From: Polaromonas sp.
Lineage (GTDB): Bacteria > Pseudomonadota > Gammaproteobacteria > Burkholderiales > Burkholderiaceae_C
Assembly (NCBI RefSeq): GCF_018780625.1
Contig: NZ_JADMJK010000096.1
Coordinates: 3,033 to 67,032, forward strand
Direction: 5' to 3'
Length of the DNA stretch: 64,000 nucleotides
The notes beneath the pieces were generated by a model that worked only from the letters and a program-made list of their open reading frames with translations, was not told where the DNA came from and did not search any database. A program made the translations under genes and the position numbers. Below are positions 1 through 7,466 of the stretch, in pieces. The number at the start of each line of letters is the position of its first letter. The stretch's first letter is position 1.

Positions 1-94
1 CGATGCCTATATTGCCAAGCCCTTGCGCTACCAGGCCTTGTATGCCGTGATCGATTCCCTGCTGGTCAGGACTGCGCCGCCAGCGACCCGCTAA
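1..94 (+). CDS. C-terminal end of a response-regulator receiver domain (partial)
   Basis: Only the last 30 or so codons are present; the gene enters from the left edge, with the reading frame starting at base 2. The residues AYIAKPLRYQAL match the end of a CheY-like receiver domain, in which the conserved lysine of the KP pair helps phosphoryl switching. The protein ends soon after the last receiver helix, so it is either a single-domain regulator or a hybrid kinase with a C-terminal receiver. It ends 23 bases before the next signalling gene on the same strand, so the two probably belong to one operon. Upstream domains cannot be seen. Confidence 0.75.
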   Translation, partial: DAYIAKPLRYQALYAVIDSLLVRTAPPATR

Positions 95-117
95 ACCACT
101 TAATTCACTCTGTCGCC

Positions 118-1689
118 ATGACCAGCGCCAATGCCCACTCCAACGCCACCATCCTCATCATTGATGACGAAGACCTGAACCGCAAGCTGCTCGAAGCACT
201 GTTACTGCCCGAAGGCTACCGCACCATCTGCGCCGCCAGCGGCGAAGAAGCCCTGGCCATGATTGCGCAGCAGGCACCCGACCTGATCCTGCTCGACATC
301 ATGATGCCGGGCATGGACGGTTACCAGGTGACCAGCGTTCTTAAAGCGAATCCCGCCACGTCCCGGATTCCCATCATTGTGGTGTCTGCGCTTGAAGACC
401 GCAGCGCACGCCTGCTGGGCCTTGCGGCCGGCGCCGAAGAGTTCTTGAGCAAGCCCATAGACCGGGCCGAGTTGTGCTTGAGGGTGCGCAATTTGCTCAG
501 GCTCAAGGAATTCAGCGACTTCTACCAGAACCACACCCGCATCCTTGAAGAGCAGGTGCAGGCGCGCACGGCCGACCTGCAGCGCTTTCGCTCAGCCCTG
601 GACGCCACCGCCGATGCGATTTTCCTGACAAACCGCAGGACCATGCAGTATGTCGAGGTCAATGCGACCGCCTGCACCATGCTGGGCTACACCCGCGAAG
701 AATTTTTCAAACGGGGTCCGGGATCATTCAACACCATCACGCGGGACGCGCTGGAGCGCACCTACGACGCCCTGATCGCCGGCAATGGGGCAAACCGCAT
801 GATCGAAACGCTGATGCGTTGCAAAAACGGGCGCGCGTTGCAGGTCGAAGTGCACCGGCAGGCCCAGCGCTTTGGTGACGACTGGATTATTGTCAGCGTG
901 CTGCGTGACATCACCGAACGCAAGCAGGCCCAGCAGGAAATACTTCAACTGAACGCCAGCCTGGAGCAGCGCGTGCGCCAACGCACGGCCGAGCTGGAGG
1001 AAGCCAACGAAGAACTGCAATCTTTTTCCTACTCGGTGTCACACGACCTGCGCGCCCCGCTGCGCACCATTGACGGATTCAGCAGCCTGCTTCGCAAGGA
1101 GATCGACGAGAGCGCGGCCAGCGAGCGCAGCAAGCATTGCGTGACCCGCATCAGCGCCGGGGTACTGCAGATGGGCGAGCTGATTGACGCCATGCTGTCA
1201 CTGGCGCAGGTGTCGCGGAGCAGCTTGCGCTGGGATCTTGTAGACATGAGCGCGCTGGCCCAAACGATACTGGATGGCTATCAGGAGCAGGCGCCCGAAC
1301 GAGAACTGCTGCGCGATATTCAACCCACCATCATGGCCCAGGGCGACCCGGCATTGCTCAGGCAGGTGCTCGACAACCTGCTGGGCAACGCGTGGAAGTT
1401 CACCGCCCAGCAGCCACACACCCGCATTGCATTTCAAGCCGCCACCCGCCCGGAAGGTGAAACCGTCTATACCGTGCAGGACAACGGCGCGGGCTTTGAC
1501 ATGGCCGATTCGGACAAGCTGTTTGGTGCTTTTCAGCGGCTGCACACCGCATCCGAATTTGCTGGAAATGGCATTGGCCTGGCCACGGTGCACAAAATCG
1601 TGACGCGGCATGGCGGCAAGATCTGGGCCGATTCTGCTCCGGGCCAGGGCGCGACGTTCAGTTTCACGCTGGGGCCGCCGCCCCCCTGA
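118..1689 (+). CDS. Receiver-PAS-histidine kinase hybrid sensor
   Basis: A cytoplasmic signalling protein of 523 residues without membrane segments. An N-terminal receiver domain (about 10-130) has the phospho-acceptor Asp60 in LLDIMMPGMDGY and the KP lysine at 112. A coiled linker and a PAS domain (about 150-275) follow, then a second coiled coil and a HisKA domain with His309 in SYSVSHDLRAPLRT. The HATPase domain shows an N box (LLGNAWKFT), DNGAGF and GNGIGLATVHKIV. The kinase half resembles the phytochrome-like/Cph1 class. With a receiver at the N-terminus it probably takes phosphate from, or is controlled by, another kinase such as the one encoded upstream. The input signal cannot be read from the sequence. 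Confidence 0.9.
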   Translation: MTSANAHSNATILIIDDEDLNRKLLEALLLPEGYRTICAASGEEALAMIAQQAPDLILLDIMMPGMDGYQVTSVLKANPATSRIPIIVVSALEDRSARLLGLAAGAEEFLSKPIDRAELCLRVRNLLRLKEFSDFYQNHTRILEEQVQARTADLQRFRSALDATADAIFLTNRRTMQYVEVNATACTMLGYTREEFFKRGPGSFNTITRDALERTYDALIAGNGANRMIETLMRCKNGRALQVEVHRQAQRFGDDWIIVSVLRDITERKQAQQEILQLNASLEQRVRQRTAELEEANEELQSFSYSVSHDLRAPLRTIDGFSSLLRKEIDESAASERSKHCVTRISAGVLQMGELIDAMLSLAQVSRSSLRWDLVDMSALAQTILDGYQEQAPERELLRDIQPTIMAQGDPALLRQVLDNLLGNAWKFTAQQPHTRIAFQAATRPEGETVYTVQDNGAGFDMADSDKLFGAFQRLHTASEFAGNGIGLATVHKIVTRHGGKIWADSAPGQGATFSFTLGPPPP

Positions 1690-1730
1690 CCGCCTCGGGT
1701 TGATACCGGCGAGGCATCCAAAAAACGCCC

Positions 1731-2783
1731 TCAATGTCGATGTGGATGATGCGCGTCCGGGACATGCGCATGGTTGTGGGACAAGGGTTCGTGTTGATGA
1801 ACATGGCTGTGCGTCCCGTCAGGCATCTCGTCATGCACGTGGTTGTGATGCCCATCGTCATGCCGGTGGGCGTGCTCATGCGTCATGGCTTCATGCGTGT
1901 GCGCATGCGCATGGCTTTCCATCAAATGCAGCATCACGCCCGCCAGCATGAACAAGCCGCCCAAGCCCATCAACGCGCTGGCTGACCGCTCCCCGAACGC
2001 AAAGGCCACCAAGGCACCAATGAACGGTGCGAAGGCAAATACCGATCCGGTGCGCGCTGCGCCAAAAGCGCGCTGTGCAAGCAAATAAAACCGCAAGCTA
2101 AGCCCATAACCGGTGGCGCCCACCGCAAGGAGGCCCAGTGCAGCCGTGAGCGTTGGAAGCGGTTCGCCCATGGTCGCAGCCAGCGCGGTGGTGGCAAAAG
2201 CGCCCAGCGCCGCTTTGACCAAAACCACCTGTCCAGGGTCGCGATCAGCCACGCCGCGCGACAGCGTGTTGTCCACCCCCCACGCTGCCGTGGCCAGCAG
2301 TACCGCCATCAAGCCCGCCAACTGCGCATCGCCCTGGCGGCCCTGGTCTAAAACCAGAACCATTCCACCGGCCAGCAGCAACAGCATGGCGGCCCAGACG
2401 CGCCGGTCCATCGTCTCGTGGTACAGCTTCCAGGCCAGCACCGCCGTGAACAGCGCTTCCAGCGTCAGCATCAGCGAGGCACTGGTGCCGCTGGTGCGCT
2501 GCAGTCCCCATGCCAGCGCAACGGGTCCAATGACGGCGCCAAAGCCGGCCATGGCCAGCAAGCGCCCCAGGTCGCTGCGCTGCAGGCGGGCCTCCCGTTC
2601 TACGGGCTGCCTGAGCAATGTCCCGACGACCGCCGCACCGGCATACAGCAAGGCTGCGGTGGTGAAGGCGCCCAGGCCAACTCCAAAAAATTGAACCAAA
2701 GGCGTGCTGACGCCGAACAGCCCTGCGGCCAGCAAGGCCAGCGCTCCGCCCCGAAGCGCTGGCCCACGCAAAGATGCCTGCAC
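1731..2783 (-). CDS. EamA/DMT-family transporter with a histidine-rich C-terminal tail
   Basis: A drug/metabolite transporter fold of about ten hydrophobic segments in two EamA repeats, ending in a tail of roughly 65 residues with 24 histidines in HAHAH- and HHNH-type clusters. Such tails bind Zn, Ni, Co or Cu in other membrane proteins, so metal export or metal sensing is inferred; the substrate is unknown. The ORF track starts at a TTG (2813) inside the preceding gene. I prefer the GTG at 2783, four bases after the upstream TAA, which suggests translational coupling. The upstream partners are a DUF6488 protein and a HupE-like protein, also linked to metals. Confidence 0.8.
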   Translation of the reverse strand: MQASLRGPALRGGALALLAAGLFGVSTPLVQFFGVGLGAFTTAALLYAGAAVVGTLLRQPVEREARLQRSDLGRLLAMAGFGAVIGPVALAWGLQRTSGTSASLMLTLEALFTAVLAWKLYHETMDRRVWAAMLLLLAGGMVLVLDQGRQGDAQLAGLMAVLLATAAWGVDNTLSRGVADRDPGQVVLVKAALGAFATTALAATMGEPLPTLTAALGLLAVGATGYGLSLRFYLLAQRAFGAARTGSVFAFAPFIGALVAFAFGERSASALMGLGGLFMLAGVMLHLMESHAHAHTHEAMTHEHAHRHDDGHHNHVHDEMPDGTHSHVHQHEPLSHNHAHVPDAHHPHRH

Positions 2784-2787
2784 GGTC

Positions 2788-3138
2788 TTACTTGCCTGTG
2801 AAATTGGCAGCAATGAAGTTGCCTGGCGGCGTGAAGAACATATAGAGCGTCTCTTTCGTCTTGTCCTTGGCAGCCGAGTCCATGAAGCTCACTTTCCATT
2901 CCTTGCCTTTCGCGCCTTCGGCCATTTCGGCCTTGTCATGTTTGACGGCTTGCCAGGATTTGTCGATCTTGCCGCTGGCCACCAGAGCGTCCTTGCGCTG
3001 GCGGGCGCAACCGAGCACGGTGGCCTCGTTGGCAGGCTTGTTGCCGTGAAAGTGACAGCCACCACCTTCGGCAGCAAAAGCGGAAGGTGCGGCGGCGAAT
3101 GCAGCGACGAGAGTGGCGATAGACAAGATGCGTTTCAT
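2788..3138 (-). CDS. DUF6488-like small secreted protein
   Basis: 116 residues with a Sec signal peptide ending near SAFAA. The mature part begins with a Cys/His cluster (GGGCHFHGNK) and ends with a conserved-looking block, LYMFFTPPGNFIAANFTGK. From memory this matches the DUF6488 family, which has no established function. The Cys/His cluster right after the cleavage site could bind metal in the periplasm. It lies between a HupE-like gene (42 bases upstream) and the His-tailed transporter (4 bases downstream), so a three-gene metal module is likely. The function is inferred from neighbours only. Confidence 0.7.
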   Translation of the reverse strand: MKRILSIATLVAAFAAAPSAFAAEGGGCHFHGNKPANEATVLGCARQRKDALVASGKIDKSWQAVKHDKAEMAEGAKGKEWKVSFMDSAAKDKTKETLYMFFTPPGNFIAANFTGK

Positions 3139-3180
3139 GGGAGTCTTCTTTCGGTTGAGTAAGTGAAAAATACAAGATAG

Positions 3181-3966
3181 TTAAAGGGCGTTGCGGCTGG
3201 CATCCGTCGAATTTTTTATATCCATGTCTTCATGAATAGGCTGGTGCTCCTCTGCCGGGAATCGAAAGCTGTCGGGGCTGGCATCGTGTTGGTAGCCATG
3301 CAATTGCATGAACAGCAAATAAACACCCGCGTAAATCAGGCCCATATTGGCCGCAAAGCTGAAGCGCTTGAATGACGGGCGATGCCGCCAGAACGCCAGC
3401 AGACCTACCATCACCGTCAAAGCGGCAATCTGACCGATCTCCACCCCCAGATTGAAGCTCAGGATGCGCAGCAACATGCTGGTGTTGTCGTCGCCCAGGG
3501 GCAACTGCTGCAGCCGGGTGGAAAGCCCAAAGCCATGCAGCAGCCCGAAGCCAAAGACCGCGGCCAGCAGGTTGGGCGACTTCATGTCGAAATACTTCTG
3601 AAAGCCGCCATTGTTGTCAAAGCCCTTGTAGATCACGCTGATGGCGATGATCGCGTCCACCAGATAGAAATTCCAGGTGATCTTGAAGTACGTGGCAAAG
3701 ATCAGTGTGATGCAGTGAACCAGGGTGAAAACGGTGACAAACCTGGCCACGTCCTTGAAGCTGGTCAGGAAAAATACCATCCCCAACAAGAACAGCAGGT
3801 GGTCGTAGCCCGTGAGCATATGGCTGGCACCCAACCCGATATAGCGCAAATAGCCGCCATCAAGCATGCTCTGACGGTCAGCCTCGGAAATTCCGTGGGC
3901 GAGTGCCACCAACGGCAACGCCATCAGCAGCAAGGCCATGAGGCGGCCTGCGAGTAACTTGTTCAT
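3181..3966 (-). CDS. HupE/UreJ-family membrane protein
   Basis: 261 residues with a signal peptide followed by several hydrophobic helices. The motifs LGASHMLTGYDHLLFLLGMVFF and FGFGLLHGFGLS (quoted in part) are typical of the HupE/UreJ_2 family, whose members include nickel or cobalt permeases of hydrogenase and urease loci. No hydrogenase or urease genes are in the window, so this member probably serves general metal uptake or export. Histidines in the helices (HMLTGYDH, HGFG) are plausible metal ligands. The gene heads the minus-strand trio with DUF6488 and the His-tailed transporter. Confidence 0.8.
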   Translation of the reverse strand: MNKLLAGRLMALLLMALPLVALAHGISEADRQSMLDGGYLRYIGLGASHMLTGYDHLLFLLGMVFFLTSFKDVARFVTVFTLVHCITLIFATYFKITWNFYLVDAIIAISVIYKGFDNNGGFQKYFDMKSPNLLAAVFGFGLLHGFGLSTRLQQLPLGDDNTSMLLRILSFNLGVEIGQIAALTVMVGLLAFWRHRPSFKRFSFAANMGLIYAGVYLLFMQLHGYQHDASPDSFRFPAEEHQPIHEDMDIKNSTDASRNAL

Positions 3967-4099
3967 TCAATAACTTTCTGGATTTGAGGCACGGTTGCGC
4001 ACACAGTGCGACCTGCGGCGTAAGCCGGGTCGCAAACGGGATCTTCAGAAGATGCAAATGCAAATACCCAGCGCCCCTTGCAAGGCGCTGGACATTCCC

Positions 4100-4480
4100 T
4101 CAAGCGTTGCGCTGGGGGGGCCTGAGCGGGCCTTCAAGATGCGGGGATGGCCCCAATGATTTCACCGTCTTGCTGGGTGAAAGTGGCCGAACGGTTGCGA
4201 CCGTGGCCCAGCCCGTGGTCAGCAAACCGGCCGTATTGAATCCAGCATATGCATGCACATGCTGAACCGCGCCGTCCACGCCGTCTGCTTCATCCGCTTC
4301 GTCCATGTGCACAGCCTGTCCATCGTCATCATCATGGTGGTGATGGCTGGCATCCTGGCTGTGCAGTGCGATGTGTTCCAGCTTGACGGCACGCTCTGCC
4401 ACAGCCAGCGGGCTGAACATGGTCAGTGCCTGGCAAATAATGGCAAGTAGCAGAAGAATCGCGCGAATTCGGCGGGGCAT
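4100..4480 (-). CDS. Small secreted His/Asp-rich protein, CzcI/DUF2946-like
   Basis: About 126 residues from the chosen start MPRRIRAIL, which gives a good signal peptide; the track's longer start (4540) would put 20 polar residues ahead of it. After cleavage there is a metal-binding type cluster, HHHHDDDDG, followed by HVHAYAG. Small secreted proteins of this kind (CzcI, CopL-like, DUF2946) sit beside cation-efflux or copper genes and are thought to be regulatory or metal-buffering. The family assignment is tentative because the Cys signature seen in DUF2946 is missing. It lies upstream of the HupE trio and divergent from the methyltransferase gene. Confidence 0.5.
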   Translation of the reverse strand: MPRRIRAILLLLAIICQALTMFSPLAVAERAVKLEHIALHSQDASHHHHDDDDGQAVHMDEADEADGVDGAVQHVHAYAGFNTAGLLTTGWATVATVRPLSPSKTVKSLGPSPHLEGPLRPPQRNA

Positions 4481-4710
4481 GGAGGCAGATGTTATCCTGT
4501 CTTTTCTCACGTTGTAGGGCGGATGCAATGTGTTTCCCATTTCTCAATCGCCACAACGCCACCGGCTGAGTGATGAAGTCAATTGACACTCACCCGGCAG
4601 CATATTGCGCTGATTCCAGTGGGTTGTGGGGCTCCGAACGACTGGCTCAGACCATATATTGCGCACCGCTTTTTCGCCCAACAGGCAAATGCCCGGCGCA
4701 TACTCTGCCC

Positions 4711-5253
4711 ATGCCTGCCCTCTTGCTTCACCTGCTAAAAAAAACTGCGCTGACCGGCGCCGTCGCGCCCTCGTCCCGCTTCCTCGCCTCGGCCATGGTC
4801 CGCGCCACAGGCGAGGCGAGACATGTCGTGGAACTGGGCGCCGGCACGGGCCCCGTCACGAAGGAGTTGCGCAGCCGGCTGCCCAACGCCTCACTGATAG
4901 CAGTCGAAATACAGCCCAGTCTGGCGCAACAGCTTCGTAGCAGGTTTCCGGGGCTGGACGTGCGGCAGGACCTGGCTCACGAGGTACTGGACGGCCTCGT
5001 CTACACCGACCCGGTGGTGGTGGTGTCCAGCCTTCCCTTTCGCTCACTCCCAAAGGACATGCACGATGTGACTGTGACGAGCATCGAGCGGCTTTTGCGC
5101 AGAGTCCCCGGCTCCAAGCTGGTGCAGTTCACCTACCAGCCGCGCGCGCCCTTTGAGGCATCAGCGGATTTTCAGTGGAACAAGACCTGCTCGGTGTGGC
5201 GCAATGCACCGCCGGCGGGCGTGTGGGTGTTGCAAAGCTTGCCCGCGGCTTGA
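4711..5253 (+). CDS. SAM-dependent methyltransferase, phospholipid N-methyltransferase-like
   Basis: 180 residues from the ATG at 4711 (MPALLLHLLKKT); the longer track start lacks family-like residues. Class I methyltransferase motif I is clear (VVELGAGTGPVTKEL), with an acidic residue closing strand 2 (VEIQPSL) and a post-motif SSLPFRSLP resembling the SGLP segment of PmtA-type enzymes. The family methylates phosphatidylethanolamine, or less often other substrates, at the inner membrane. No phospholipid-synthesis neighbours are present, so the substrate is uncertain. A TATATT hexamer at 4655-4660 could be its -10 element. Confidence 0.7.
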   Translation: MPALLLHLLKKTALTGAVAPSSRFLASAMVRATGEARHVVELGAGTGPVTKELRSRLPNASLIAVEIQPSLAQQLRSRFPGLDVRQDLAHEVLDGLVYTDPVVVVSSLPFRSLPKDMHDVTVTSIERLLRRVPGSKLVQFTYQPRAPFEASADFQWNKTCSVWRNAPPAGVWVLQSLPAA

Positions 5254-5316
5254 GCTGCGGCTCCTCGCAACCTTTCGCTTTTCATCGCCCGACATCGCGA
5301 AAAGGCAAATGGCCTA

Positions 5317-5331
5317 CGGGAACCTTTCCCG
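5317..5331. promoter_or_regulatory. Inverted repeat upstream of the plus-strand copper operon
   Basis: CGGGAA-CCT-TTCCCG is a perfect six-base dyad with a three-base spacer, 20 bases before the ATG at 5352. A -10-like TATCAT follows at 5340-5345. Dyads placed just upstream of the -10 are typical of metal-sensing regulators, but no good -35 element is visible and no regulator gene is adjacent. The assignment as an operator is an inference. Confidence 0.3.
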
Positions 5332-5351
5332 CCATCGCTTATCATTAAGTA

Positions 5352-5783
5352 ATGCGTCGCTTTACCTTCGTCCTCATGATCGCCCTGCTGCTGTTGCGCG
5401 GCTGGATGGGCGAAGCCATGGCGACCGGGATGGCGCTGGCGCCGTTGCAGCCCCTGCCATCGGCGACACAAACAGTCGCGGCCCATGCCCATGCGCCAAG
5501 CGCGCAAATGCATGTTGGTCATGAAACCGCAGAACCCGAGGCGCTTTACGAGGCGCAGGCTGTTCACGACTGCACTGGCGGTCCTGCCAGCGAAGATCCA
5601 TCCCATGCGGGCCCTGCCCACTGCGACGCCTGCACAGCCTGCCAGGCCTGCCACACCGTGGCCTTGACGCCATTTGCCGCCAGCGCCCACCCCGTTTTCA
5701 GCGCACGTGCGCTGCCCCGCGCCAAGGCAGCGTTCTTTGCCAGCGCCGACACGGCACGCGGCCAGAAACCACCGATTTCCTGA
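5352..5783 (+). CDS. Small secreted His/Cys-rich protein (DUF2946/CzcI-like), first gene of the copper operon
   Basis: 143 residues with an N-terminal hydrophobic signal. A His/Met stretch (HAHAPSAQMHVGH) is followed by a Cys cluster, HCDACTACQACH, of the type found in DUF2946-like proteins next to copper or Czc genes. The start has no clear Shine-Dalgarno sequence and lies only a few bases after a -10-like TATCAT, so translation could be leaderless or begin elsewhere. It leads a plus-strand series ending with a DUF411 gene. A role in periplasmic metal binding or in controlling the operon is inferred. Confidence 0.55.
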   Translation: MRRFTFVLMIALLLLRGWMGEAMATGMALAPLQPLPSATQTVAAHAHAPSAQMHVGHETAEPEALYEAQAVHDCTGGPASEDPSHAGPAHCDACTACQACHTVALTPFAASAHPVFSARALPRAKAAFFASADTARGQKPPIS

Positions 5784-5898
5784 CCTCCAGGCCCGCAATG
5801 GGTCTGTACTTGCTTCCGGCACAGGCTTTACAGGCCCGTCATGCCCGGATCGTTGCGGTGCGCCAAGCATCGCCCCGTTTGTATGTCAGGAGATTTCA

Positions 5899-6243
5899 GT
5901 GAACGTCCGTTTTATTTCAACGTCGCCCGCCAGGCTGGCGTTGCTTGCCTTTTTGGCGCTGCCGGCCGCAGCCATCGCACAGGCTGCGCCCTATCCCCAA
6001 CTCGACCCCAAGCACACCATGCAGGGCGCCAGTGCCGACACGCCCGTGCCGCCCGCGCTCTACCGCTCGGTGTTTGCCGGCCTGCCCACCGGGGTGGAAG
6101 AAACCCGCGTGGACTGGAAAAAGGCCAACGCCGACGTGGGCCAGTTCAAACGAGGCCATGCCGACCTTCTGAAATGGGAACAAGAGCAGGCCAAGGCACC
6201 GCCCAAGGCCGCTGACCGCCCTTCCGGCCCACCCACCCGCTAA
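5899..6243 (+). CDS. Small periplasmic protein of unknown function in the copper operon
   Basis: 114 residues from a GTG start at 5899 that is preceded by CAGGAG with good spacing; the ORF track runs upstream because no stop intervenes. The signal peptide ends near AIAQAA. The mature part is hydrophilic, with YRSVFAGLP and VDWKKANADVG followed by a Pro/Lys-rich tail. Similar short proteins sit just before outer-membrane-factor genes in heavy-metal efflux operons (recalled, not checked). Only 8 bases separate it from the TolC-like gene, so the two are probably co-translated and may interact. Confidence 0.7.
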   Translation: MNVRFISTSPARLALLAFLALPAAAIAQAAPYPQLDPKHTMQGASADTPVPPALYRSVFAGLPTGVEETRVDWKKANADVGQFKRGHADLLKWEQEQAKAPPKAADRPSGPPTR

Positions 6244-6251
6244 AGCGCATC

Positions 6252-7436
6252 ATGAAAAAACTTTTGAACACCCGCGCAACCCCGGCATTGCGCCTGAGTG
6301 CCATGACCGTGCTACTGCTGGCCTTGAGCGGCCAAGCGCTCGCTGCACCGGATGCCGATGGCGGCGTGGCTGGACTGCAGCAACTTCTCAATGGCAAGCT
6401 GGTGGGTTTGGGCGACACCAGCGTCCCGATTGCCCGTCCGGGCGCAGACACAAGCGCCCTGGTGAACGAGTTGCTGAAAGCGCCGCTTGGCGCGGAAGCG
6501 GCCGTGCGCATCGCTTTACTGAACAATCCTGGGCTGCAGGTGTCGCTGGGAAGCGCTGGCGTGGGCCTCTCAGACACCGTCGGCGCCGCCAGCCCGGCCA
6601 GACGCAAGGCGCAGCAGACCCTCACGCGGCTGTCCACCGATGCGCGCAAGGCCTGGATTGAGGCCGTTGCCGCAGCCCAAAGCGCACGCTACGTGCGCGA
6701 GGCCAAAGAAGCCACCGAAGCCGCAGGCGAGTTGGCCAGACGCATGACGCAGGTCGGCAACATCAGCAAATTTCAGCAGGCGCGCGAACAAGCCACGCTG
6801 TCTGATGCCGCCGTGCAGCTGGCCAAATCGCAGCAGGCCGCATTCAATGCCCGCGAAAAACTCATCGTCACGCTGGGCTTGTGGGGCGCCCAAACAGGGT
6901 TTGAACTGCCCGGCGAACTGCCTGCGCTGCCGCCCCAAGCACAGGACCTGCCCGACATCGAAACCCGCGTGCTCAAACAGAGCGAGGCGCTGCGCCTGGC
7001 ACAAGTCCAGTGGCAACGCCAGTTGGCAGGGCCACGTCCGGCCAGCGCAGATGACCTGTGGGATGCCATGGGCGACGCGGCCACCGTACGCGAGTTGGCG
7101 GTCAAAACGCGCAGCGAAGCGCGCCAGGCCTACAACGACTACCGCACCACTTACGACCTGGCGCGGCATTACCGTGACGAGGTGATGCCGCTGCGCAAGT
7201 TCATCAACGACGAGGTGGTGCTGCGCTACAACGGCATGCTGCTCAGCGTGTTTGACCTGCTGGCCGATACACGCGCGCAGGTGCTTGCCACAGGCAGCGC
7301 CATCGAGGCACAGCGCGACTTCTGGCTCGCCGAGGCCGAGCTGCAAGCGATGCTGGCGGGCGCACCAGTGGCGCTTTCCTCCGGCGCGCCAGCTTCAAGC
7401 GGCACCGCAGCCGGTGGCGCTGCCGCCGCGCACTGA
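6252..7436 (+). CDS. TolC-family-like periplasmic protein apparently lacking both beta-barrel hairpins
   Basis: 394 residues with a signal peptide ending at GQALAA. The helical parts match outer-membrane efflux proteins of copper and Czc operons: ALLNNPGLQ, YVREAKEATEAAGELARRM, LIVTLGLWG, YNDYRTTYDLARHYRDEV, LRYNGMLLSVFDLLAD. In that family each half carries a stretch of about 50 residues forming two barrel strands. Here the first is replaced by a short GLSDTVGAASPARR and the second by GPRPASADDLWDAMGD, and the protein is about 60-100 residues shorter than usual. No RND or membrane-fusion gene is adjacent. It may be a soluble periplasmic helper of the oxidase encoded next. The missing segments are judged from memory of the family. 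Confidence 0.75.
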   Translation: MKKLLNTRATPALRLSAMTVLLLALSGQALAAPDADGGVAGLQQLLNGKLVGLGDTSVPIARPGADTSALVNELLKAPLGAEAAVRIALLNNPGLQVSLGSAGVGLSDTVGAASPARRKAQQTLTRLSTDARKAWIEAVAAAQSARYVREAKEATEAAGELARRMTQVGNISKFQQAREQATLSDAAVQLAKSQQAAFNAREKLIVTLGLWGAQTGFELPGELPALPPQAQDLPDIETRVLKQSEALRLAQVQWQRQLAGPRPASADDLWDAMGDAATVRELAVKTRSEARQAYNDYRTTYDLARHYRDEVMPLRKFINDEVVLRYNGMLLSVFDLLADTRAQVLATGSAIEAQRDFWLAEAELQAMLAGAPVALSSGAPASSGTAAGGAAAAH

Positions 7437-7466
7437 ATTGCATAAAAAAATACCAAGGATTTCCCC

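Noticed and set aside
1692-1715. GCCTCG/CGAGGC hairpin between the kinase and the DMT transporter genes
   Set aside because: No T tract on either strand after the stem, so not called as a terminator.
4578-4587. GTCAATTGAC palindrome upstream of the methyltransferase gene
   Set aside because: Short and isolated, with no promoter context that gives it meaning.
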